Of a stretch of DNA of 64,000 nucleotides, positions 52,705 to 62,830 are shown piece by piece; within the stretch, counting starts at the first letter, position 1, and each line of letters starts with the position of its first letter. This stretch comes from Petrolisthes cinctipes (taxonomy: Eukaryota > Arthropoda > Malacostraca > Decapoda > Porcellanidae), in the NCBI GenBank assembly GCA_033782935.1, contig JAWQEG010000516.1, positions 496,001 to 560,000 of the forward strand, given 5' to 3'. A program made the translations under genes and the position numbers. The notes beneath the pieces are model-generated. The model searched no databases, had not been told where the DNA came from, and was given only the letters and a program-made list of their open reading frames with translations.

Positions 52705-53146
52705 CAAATCGACTTTTTGCACCTAAAATATCGATTTTATGCATGTTTTGGGTCTGTATCTTGAAAACATTCTAGCAAGAAGTAGGCATGTACAGATCGT
52801 TTCTGGGACACAAAAATATCGAATTTTCGAATGTTTCGAACCTGAATTTGGGATATAGACGGGTACCGAAGATGCATCCACATATTGACTTTGGGCACCC
52901 CAAATATCGATTTTGAGCATGTTTTGGGCATGCAATTTTAAAACACTCTAACATGGAGTAGGCATGTACAGATCGCTTTTGGGACCCAAAAATATCGATT
53001 TTTCGGGGGTTTTGAGCCAGAATTTGAGAAATAAACAGGTACAGAAGATGCAATGACATATCGACTTTGGACACCTAAAATATCAATTTTTAGCATGTTT
53101 TGAGCCTATATTTTGAAAACATTCTTGCACTGAGTAGGCATATACA

Positions 53147-53310
53147 GATCGTTTTTAAGACCCAAAAATGTTCAATTTTCGGGTGTTTTAGAATCAATTT
53201 GATATATAAACGGGTACTGAAGATACATGCACATATCGACTTTTTATCCTAAAATATCGATTTTGTGCATTTTTGGGTCTATATCTTCAAAACATTCTTT
53301 AAAGGAGTAG
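53147..53310 (+). repeat. Strongly decayed monomer
   Basis: Many changes fall in a single unit: GTTTTTAAGACCC, AAAATGTTCAATTTTCGGG, GTTTTAGAATCAATTTGA, GACTTTTTATCCTAAAAT, GTGCATTTTTGGGTC and CATTCTTTAAAGG. Several small deletions shorten it by about 10 bp. It is among the most divergent units in the window and lies close to the change from core to flank. Confidence 0.75.
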
Positions 53311-54835
53311 GCATGTACAGATCGCTTATGTGACCCAAAAATATCGAGTTTTCGGGTGTTTTGAGCCTGTATTTCAGATCTAAATGGGTACAGTAGATGC
53401 TTGCACATATCGACTTTGGGCACCCAAAATATCGATTTTCAGCATGTTTTTGGCCTGTAATTTGAAAATACTCTAACACGGAGTAGACATGTACAGATCG
53501 CTTCTGGGACACAAAAATATCGAATATTTGAGTGTTTTGAACCTGAATTTGAGATATAAACGGGTACAGAAGATGCATGCATATATCGACTTTGGGCACC
53601 CCAAATATCGATTTTGAACATGTTTTGGCCATGTATTTTTAAAGTACTCTAACACGGAGTAAGAATGTACAGATCGCTTCTGGGACTCAAAAATATCGAA
53701 TTTTTGGGTGTTTTGAGCCTTAATTTGGGATATAAACGGGTACAGAACATGTATACACATATTGACGTTGGGCACCCAAAATACCGATTTTCTTCATGTT
53801 TTGGGCCTGTATTTGAAAATGCTCTAACACGGAGTAGGCATGTACAGATCGCTTCTGGGACCCAAAAATATCGAATTTTTGGGCGTCTTGAGCCTGAATT
53901 TGAGATATAAACGGGTACAGAAGATGCATGCACATATCGACTTTGGACACCTAAAATATCGATTTTTAGCATGTTTTTAGCCTATATTTTGAAAACATTT
54001 TCGCACTTTGTAGGCATGTACAGATCGTTTCTGGGACCCAAAAATATTGAATTTTCGGGTGTTTTGAGCCTGAATATGAGATATAAACGGGTACTGAAGA
54101 TAAATGCACATATCTACTTTTTGCACCTAAAATATCGATTTTGTGCATGTTTTGATTCTGTATCTTTAAAACATTCTAGAAAGGAGTAGGCATGTACAGA
54201 TCGCTTCTTGGACCCAAAAATATCGAATTTTCGGGTGTTTTGAGCATGAATTTGAGATATAAACGGGTACAGAAGATGCATGCACATATCGACTTTGGAC
54301 ACCTAAAATATCGATTTTTTAGCATGTTTTGAGCCTATATTTTGAAAACATTCTAGCACTGAGTAGGCATGTACAGATCGCTTCTGGAATAAAAAAAATA
54401 TTTAATTTTCGGGTGTTTTGAGCCTGAATTTGGGATATAACCGGGTACAGAGGATGCATACATATATTGACTTTGGGCATCTAAAATATCGATTTTTAGC
54501 ATGTTTTGGGCCTGTATTTAAAAAAAACACTCTAACACGGAGTATGCACGTACAGATAGCTTCTAGGACCCAAAAATATCGAATTTTCGGGTGTTTTGAG
54601 CCTGTTTTTGAGATATAAATGGGTACAGAAGATGCAATGACATATCGACTTTGGACATATAAAATATCAATTTTTAGCATGTTTTGAGCCTATAATTTGA
54701 AAACATTCTAGCACTGAGTAGGCATGTACAGATAGCTTCTAAAACCCAAAAATATCGAATTTTCGGGTGTTTTGAGCCTGAATTTGAGATATAAACCGGT
54801 AAAGAAGATGCATGCACGTATCGACTTTGGGCACC

Positions 54836-54870
54836 TAACATATTGATTATGTATTTTGAAAATACACTAA
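54836..54870 (+). repeat. Monomer with ~17-bp internal deletion in the B half
   Basis: The sequence reads CACCTAACATATTGATT directly followed by ATGTATTTTGAAAATACAC. The usual TTGAGCATGTTTTGGGCC between GATT and TGTATTTT is reduced to a single A, a net loss of about 17 bp. Confidence 0.85.
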
Positions 54871-55573
54871 CACGGAGTAGGCATGTACAGATCGCTTTTG
54901 GGACCCAAAAATATCGATTTTTCGGTTGTTTTGAGCCTGAATTTGAGATATAAACGGGTACAGAAGATGCAATGACATATCGACTTTGGAAACCTAAAAT
55001 ATCAATTTTTAGCATGTTTTGAGCCTATAATTTGAAAACATTCTAGCACTGAGTAGGTATGTACAGATTGATTTTGGGACCCAAAAATATCGAATTTTCT
55101 AGTGTTTTGAGCCTGAATTTGAGATATAAATGGGTACAGAAGATGCATGTACATATCGACTTCGGGCACCTAAAATATCGATTTTTAGCATGTTTTGGGA
55201 CTATATGTTGAAAATATTCTAGCACTGAGTAGGCATGTACAGATCGCTTCTGGGACAAAATAATATCGAATTTTCGGATGTTTCAAGCCTGAATTTGGGA
55301 TATAAACGGGTACAGAAGATACATACACATATTGACATTGGGCAAGTAAAATATCGATTTTCTTCATGTTTTGGGCCTGTATTTTAAAAATACTCTAACA
55401 CGGAGTAGGCATGTACAGATCGCTACTGCGACACAAAAATATCGAATTTTCTAGTGTTTTGAGCATGAATTTGAGATATAAACGAGTACAGAAGATGCAT
55501 GCACATATCGACTTTGGGCACCAAAAATATCGATTTTTATCATGTTTTGAGCCTGTATTTTTAAAACATTCTC

Positions 55574-55639
55574 TAACACGGAGTAGGTATGTACAGATCG
55601 CTTCTGTAGCACTTAGTAGACATGTACAGATCGGTTCTG
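55574..55639 (+). repeat. 33-bp direct duplication at a monomer edge
   Basis: 55574-55606 begins TAACACGGAGTAGGTATG and ends CGCTTCTG. 55607-55639 begins TAGCACTTAGTAGACATG and ends CGGTTCTG. The two tandem pieces are different edge types (CTAACACGG and CTAGCACTG classes), so the extra 33 bp is better explained by out-of-register exchange between unlike monomers than by copying a single edge. Confidence 0.85.
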
Positions 55640-58600
55640 GAACCCAAAAATATCGATTTTTCGGGTGTTTTGAGCCTGAATTTAAGATATAAACGAGTGC
55701 AGAAGATGCATGCACATATCGACATTGGGCACCTATAATATCGATTTTTAGCATGTTTTGGGCCTATATTTTGAAAATATTCTATCACTGAGTAGGCATG
55801 TACAGATCGCTTCTGGGACCCAAAAATTTCGAATTTTCGGGTGTTTTGAGCCTGAATTTAAGATATAAACGGGTGCAGAAGATGCATGCACATATCGACT
55901 TTGGGCACCAAAAATATCGATTTTCAGCATGTTTTATTGGCTGTATTTTTAAAGTACTCTAACACTGAGTAGGCATGTATACCAGATCGCTTCTGGAACC
56001 CAAAAATACCGAATTTCCGGGTGTTTAGAGCCTGAATATAAGATATAAACGGGTACAGAAGATGCATGCACATATTGACTATAGGCAGCTAAAATATCGA
56101 TTTTCAGCATGTTTTGGGCATGTATTTTGAAAATACTTAAACACGGAGTAGGCATATACAGATCGCTTCTGGGACCCAAAAATATCGAATTTTCGGGTGT
56201 TTTCAGACTGAAATTGAGATAAAACGGGTACAGAAGATGAATGCACATATCGACTTTGGGCACCAAAAATCTCGATTTTTAGCTTGTTTTGGGCCTATAT
56301 TTTAAAAATATTCTGTTACTGAGTAGGCATGTACAGATCGCTTTTCTGACCCAAAAATATTGAATTTTCGGGTGTTTTGAGCCTGCATTTGAGATATAAA
56401 CGGCTACTGAAGATGCATGCACATATCGACTTTTTGCACCAAAAATATCGATTTTGACCATATTTTTGGTCTGTATCTTGAAAACATTCTAGCAAAGAGT
56501 AGGCATGTACAAGTCGCTTCTAGGACCCAAAAATATCGAATTTTCGGGTGTCTTGAGCCTGAATTTGGGATATAAACGGGTACAGAAGATGCATACACAT
56601 ATGGACTTTGTGCACCTCAAATATCGATTTTCAGCATGTTTTGGGCCTGTATTTTGAAAATATTCTAACACGGAATAGGCATGTACAGATTGCTTCTGGG
56701 ACCCAAAAATATCGAATTTTCGGGTATTTTGAGCCTGAATTTGAGATATAATCGGGTACAGAAGATGCATGCTCATATCCGCTTTGGGCACCTAAGATAT
56801 CGATTTTCAGCATGTTTTGGGCCTGAATTTTGAATGTACTCTAACACGGAGTAGGCATGTACAGATCGCTTCTGGGACCCAAAAATATCGAATTTTCGGG
56901 TGTTTTGAGCCTGAATTTGAGATATAAACGGGTACAGAAGATGCATGCACATATCGACATTGGGCACCTATAATATCGATTTTTAGCTTGATTTGGGCCT
57001 ATATTTTAAAAATATTCTATCACTGAATAGGCATGTACAGATCGCTTCTCTGACCCAAAAATATCGAATTTTCGGGTGTTTCGAGCCTGAAATTGGGATA
57101 TAAACGGGTACAGAAGATGCATACACATATTGACTTTGGGCACCTCAAATATCGATTTTCAGCATGTTTTGGGCCTGTATTTTGAAAATACTCTAACACG
57201 GAATAGGCATGTACAGATTGCTTCTGGGGCCCAAAAACATCGAATTTTCGGGAATTTTGAGCATGAATTTGAGATATAATCGGGTACAGAAGATGCATGC
57301 TAATATCCACTTTGGGCACCTAAAATATCGATTTTCAGCATGTTTTGGGCATGTATTTTGAAAGTACTCTAACACGGAGTAGGCATGTACAGATATCTTC
57401 TGGGACCCAAAAATATCGAATTTTCGGTTGTTTTGAGCCTGAATTTGAGATATAAACAGGTACAGAAGATGCATGCACATATCGACTTTGGGCACCTAAA
57501 CTATCGATTTTCAGCATGTTTTATTGCCTGTATTTTGAAAGTACTCTAACACGGAGTAGGCTTGTACAGACCGCTTCTGGGACCCAAAAATATTAAATTT
57601 TCGGGTGTTTTGAGCCTGAATTTGAGATATAAACGGGTACAGCATATGCATGCACATATCGACATTGGGCACCTATTATATCGATTTTTAGCTTGTTTTG
57701 GGCCTATATTTTGAAAATATTCTTTTACTGAGTAGGCATGTACAGATAGCTTCTGTGACCCAAAAATATCGAATTTCCGGGTGTTTTGATCGAGAATTTG
57801 GGATATAAACGGGTACAAAAGATGTATGCACATATCGACTTTGGACACGTAAAATATCGATTGTTAGCATATTTTAAGCCTATATTTTGAAAACATTCTA
57901 GCACTAAGTAGACATGTACAGATCGCTTCGGTTACCCAAAAATATTGAATTTTTGGGTGTTTTGAGCCTGCATTTGAGATATAAACAGGTACTGAAGATG
58001 CATGCACATATCGACTATGTGGAGCTAAAATATCGAATTCTAGCATGTTTTAAGCCTATATTTTAAAAACATTTTAGCACTGAGTAGACATGCACAGATC
58101 GCTTCAGGGACCTAAAAATATCGAATTCTCGGGTGTTTTGAGCCTGAATTTGAGATATAAACGGGTACAGAAGATGCATGCACATATCGACTTTGGGCAC
58201 CTAAAATATATCGATTTTCAGCATTTTTTGGGCCTGAATTTTGAAAGTACTCTAACACAGAGTAGGCATGTACAGATCGCTTCTGGGACCCCAAAATATC
58301 GAATTTTCGGGTATTTTGAGACTGAATTTGAGATATAATCGGGTACAGAAAATGCATGCTCATATCCACTTTGGGCACCTTAAATATCGATTTTGAGCAT
58401 GTTTTGGGCCTGAATTTATAAAGTACTCTTAACGGAGTAGGCATGCACAGATCGCTTCTCAGACCCAAAAATATAAATTTTTCGGGGGTTTTGAGCCTGA
58501 ATTTGAGATATAAACGGGTATAGAATATGCATGCACATATTGACTTTGGGAACCTAAAATATCGATTTTCAGCATTTTTTATGGCCTGTATTTTGAAAGT

Positions 58601-60939
58601 ACTCTAACACGGAGTAGGCATGTACAGATCGCTTCTGGGACCCAAAAATATTAAATGTTCAGGTGTTTTTAGCCTGAATTTCAGATTTAAACGGGTACAG
58701 AAGATGCGTGCACATATCGACTATGGGCATCTAAAATATCGATTTTCAGTATGTTTTGGGCATGTATTTTGAAAATACTCAAACACGGAGTAGGCCTATA
58801 CAGATCGCTTCTGGGACCCAAAAATATAGAATTTTCGGGTGTTTTGAGCCTAAATTTGAGATATAAAAGGGTACAGAACATGCATGCACATATCGACTTG
58901 GGACACATTAAATATCGATTTTTAGCATGTTTTAAGCCTATATTTCCAAAACAATCTAGCACTGAGTAGACATGTACAGATCGCTTCTGGGACCCAAAAA
59001 TATTGAATTTTCGGGTGTTTTGAGCCTGAATTTGAGATATAAACCGGTACTGAAGATGCATGCACATATCGACTTTTTGCACCTAAAATATCGATTTTGA
59101 GCTTGTTTTGGGTCTGTATCTTGAAAACATTCTAGTAAGAAGTAGGTATGTACAGATCACTTCTGGAACCCAAAAATACCGAATTTTTGGGTGTTTTGAG
59201 CCTGAATTTGAGATATAAATGAATACTGAAGATGCATGCACATATCGACTTTTTGAACCAAATATATCGATTTTGAGCATGTTTTGGGTCTGTATCTTTA
59301 AAACATTCTAAGAAGGAGTAGGCATGTACATATTGTTTCTAGGACAAAAAAATATCTAATTTTCAGGTATTTTCAGCCTGAATTTGAGATATAAACGGGT
59401 ACAGAAGATGCATGCACTTATAGACTTTGGGCACCCAAAATATCGATTTTTAGTATGTTTTGGGCCAATATTTTGAAAATATTCTATTACTGAGTAGGCA
59501 TGTACAGATCGCTTCTGGGACCCAAAAATATCAAATTTTCGGATGTTTTGAGCCTGAATTTGGGATATAAACGGGTACAGAAGATGCATTCACATATCGA
59601 CTATGTGGATCTGAAATATCGATTTTCAGCATGTTTTGGGCATGTATTTTGAAAATACTCTAACACGGAGTAGGCATGTACAGATCGCTTCTGGCACCCA
59701 AAAATCTCGAATTTTCGGGTGTTTTGAGCCTGAATTTGAGATATAAACGAGTACAGAAGATGCATGCACATATCTACTTTGGGCACCTAAAATATCGATT
59801 TTCAGCAGGTTTTATGGCCTGTACTTTGAAAGTACTCTAACACGGAGTAGGCATGTACAGATCGCTTTTGGGACCCAAAAATATTAAATTTTCGGGTATT
59901 TTGAGCCAGAATTTGAGATATAAACGGGTACAGCATATGCATTCACATGTCGACATTGGGCACCTATAATATCGATTTTTAGCTTTTTTTGGGCCTTTAT
60001 TTTGAAAATATTCTTTCACTGAGTAGGCATGTACAGATAGCTTCTGTGACCCAAAAATATCGAATTTTCGGTTGTTTTGAGCCGAAATTTGGAAGATAAA
60101 CGGGTACAAAAGATGTATGCACATATCGACTTTGGACACGTAAAATATCGATTTTTAGCATGTTTTAAGCCTATATTTTGAAAAAATTCTAGCACTAAGT
60201 AGACATGTACAGATCGCTTCGGGGACCAAAAAATATTGAATTTTTTGGTGTTTTGAGCCTGCATTTGAGATATAAACGGGTACTGAAGATGCATGCATAT
60301 ATCGACTTTTTTCACCTAAAATATCGATTTTGAGCATATTTTGGGTCTGTATCTTGAAAACATTCTAGCAAAGAGTATGCATGTACAAGTCGCTTCTGGG
60401 ACCCAAAAATATCGAATTTTCGGGTGTCTTGAGTCAGAATTTGAGATATAAACGGGTACAGAAGATGCATGCACATATCGACTTTGCGCACCTAAGATAT
60501 CGATTTTCAGCATGTTTTGGGCCTGAATTTTGAAAGTACTCTAATACGGAGTAGGCATGTACAGATCGCTTCTAGGACCCAAAAATATCGAATTTTCGGG
60601 TGTTTTGAGCCTGAATTTGAGATATAAACGGGTACAGAAGATGCATGCACATATCGACTATGTGGAGCTAAAATATCGATTTTCAGCATGTTTTGGGCAT
60701 GTATTTTGAAAATACTCTAACACGGAGTAGGCATGTACAGATCGCTTCTGGGACCCAAAAATCTCGAATTTTCGGGTGTTTTGAGCCTGAATTTAAGATA
60801 TAAACGGGTACAGAACATGCATGCACATATCGACTTTTTGCACCTAAAATATTGATTTTAAACTTGTTTTTGGTCTGTACCTTAAAAACATTCTAGTAAG
60901 GAGTAGGCATGTACAGATCGATTCTGGGACCCAAAAATA

Positions 60940-61260
60940 CCGAATATTCGGGTATTTTGAGCCTTATTTTCAGATATAAATGGATACTGAAGATGCTTGC
61001 ATATATTGACTTTTTGCACCTAATATATCTATTTTTAGCATGTTTTGGGTCTGTATCTTGACAACATTCTAAGAAGGAGTAGGCATAGACATATCGCTTC
61101 TGGGACACAAAAATATCGAATTTTCGGGTGTTTTGAGCCTGAATTTGAGATATAAACGGGTACAGAAGATGCATGCACATATCGACTTTGGGCACCCAAA
61201 ATATCGATTTTTAGTATGTTTTGGGCCGATATTTTGAAAATATTCTATCACTAAGTAAGC
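60940..61260 (+). repeat. 12-unit duplication in the flank, partner at 63050-63370
   Basis: Both places carry GAGCCTTATTTT, ATAAATGGATACTGAAG, CACCTAATATATCTATTTTT and TCTAAGAAGGAGTAGGC with ATAGACATATCGCTTC. The offset is about 2107-2111, with a 5-bp loss near 63117 in the second copy (GCACATGACTTTTTGC). They differ by several percent. Confidence 0.78.
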
Positions 61261-61750
61261 ATGTACAGATAGCTTCTGGGACCCAAAAAAATTAAATTTT
61301 TGGGTGTTTTGAGCCTGAATTTGGGATATAAACGGGTACAAAATATGTATGCACATATCGACTTTGGACACCTAAAATATCGAATTTTAGCATGTTTTAA
61401 GCCTATATTTTGAAAACATTCTAGCACTGAGTAGATATGTACAGATTTCTTCTGGGATCCACAAATATCAAATTTTCGGGTGTTTTAAGCCTGAATTTGG
61501 GATATGAAAAGGTACAGAACATGCATGCACATATCGACTTTGGGCACCTAAAATATCGATTTTCAGCTTGTTTTGGGCCTGTATTTTTTAAGTACTCTAA
61601 CACGGAGTAGGCATGTACAGATTGCTTCTGGGACCCCAAAATATCAAATTTTCGGGGGTTTTGACCCTGAATTTGAGATATAAAAGGGTACAGAAGATGC
61701 ATGCAATTATCGACTATAGGCAGCTAAAATATCGATTTTCAGCATGTTTT

Positions 61751-62830
61751 GGTCATGTATTTTAAAAACATTCTAGCACTGAGTAGGCATGTACAGATCG
61801 CTTCTGGGACCCAAATAAATCGAATTTTCGGGGGTTTTGAGCCTGAATTTGAGATATAACTGGGTACAGAGAATGCATACACATATTGACTTTGTGCACC
61901 TAAAATATCAATTTTCAGCATGTTTTGGGCCTGTATTTTAAAAAACACTCTAACACGGAGTATGCATGTACAGATCGCTTCTGGGACACAAAAATATAGA
62001 ATTTTCGTAGTTTTGAGCCTGAATTTGAGATATAGACGGGTACAGAAGATGCATACACATATTGACTTTGGGCACCTAAAATATAGATTTTCAGCATGTT
62101 TTGGACGTGTATTTTGAAAATACTTTAACACGGAGTAGGCATCTACAGATCGCTTATGGGACCCAAAAATATCGAATTTTCAGGTGTTTTGAGCCTGAAT
62201 TTGAGATATAAACGGGTACAGAAGATGCATGCACATATCGACTTTGGGCACGTAAAATATCGATTTTGAGCATGTTTTGGACCTGTATTTTGAAAATACT
62301 CTAACACGGAGTAGGCATGTACAGATAGCTTCTGGGACACAAAAATATCGATTTTTGGGTGTTTTGAGCCTGAATTTGAGATATAAACGGGTACAGAAGA
62401 TGCATGCACATATCGACTTTGGACACCTAAAATATCGATTTATAGCATGTTTTAAGACTGTATTTTAAAAACATTCTAGCACTGAGTAGGCATGTGCAGA
62501 TCGCTTAATTAAGGGACCCGAAAATATCGAATTTTCGGAGTTTTGAGCATGAATTTGAGATATAAACGGGTACAGAAGATGCATGCACATATCGACTTTT
62601 TGCTCTTAAAATATCGATTTTGAGCATGTTTTGGGTCTGTATCTTGAAAACATTCTAGCAAGGAGTAGGCATGTACAGATCGCTTCTGGGACCCAAAAAT
62701 ATCGAATTTTCTGGTGTTTTGAACCTGAATTAGGGATATACACGGGTACGGAAGATGCATACACATATTTTCTTTGGGCACCTAAAATATCGATTTTGAG
62801 CATGTTTTGGGCCTATATTTTGAAAATATT
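61751..62830 (+). repeat. Island of core-type monomers within the divergent flank
   Basis: About six consecutive units have core types: AAATAAATCGAATTTTCGGG, GAATGCATACACATATTGAC with ATATCAATTTTCAGC, ATATAGATTTTCAGC, GACACAAAAATATCGAT, then the module ATCGATTTATAGCAT, GTGCAGATCGC, CGGAGTTTTGAGC and CTGAATTAGGGATATACACG. This order is found between 2.9 and 50 kb but not in the surrounding flank. Flank-type units resume at about 62.85 kb. Confidence 0.72.
62505..62512. repeat. TTAATTAA: second, independent TTAA insertion
   Basis: Related units read GTGCAGATTGCTTAAGGGAC; this one reads GCAGATCGCTTAATTAAGGG, again four bases longer, at a different position in the monomer from the 33-38 kb insertions. 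Confidence 0.8.

Larger units (their letters stand above)
52542..52717 (+). repeat. Representative 176-bp monomer (B half then A half)
   Basis: This unit is close to the eyeballed consensus. Half B occupies 52542-52629 and half A 52630-52717, each exactly 88 bp. Aligned consensus halves share GG, ACC/CCC, AAAATATCGA, TTT, TGTTTTG, GCCTG, ATTT, GCATG, ACA and ATCG at matching offsets. I count 59 identical positions of 88 without gaps. The unit therefore arose by duplication of an 88-bp ancestor, followed by divergence and amplification of the pair. Confidence 0.88.
52701..61750 (+). repeat. Divergent flank of the array
   Basis: Monomers remain in phase and orientation but differ more from one another. 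Two variants appear repeatedly here and were not noticed earlier: AAAGTACTC in place of AAATACTC (for example 53641, 57361, 58245, 58591, 59826, 60530) and GTACTGAAG in place of GTACAGAAG (53215, 54090, 57980, 59048, 60286). An old 13-unit duplication is still visible: 57540-58010 against 59830-60300, offset about 2291, with 8 differences over about 195 bp in a sample. Confidence 0.8.
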
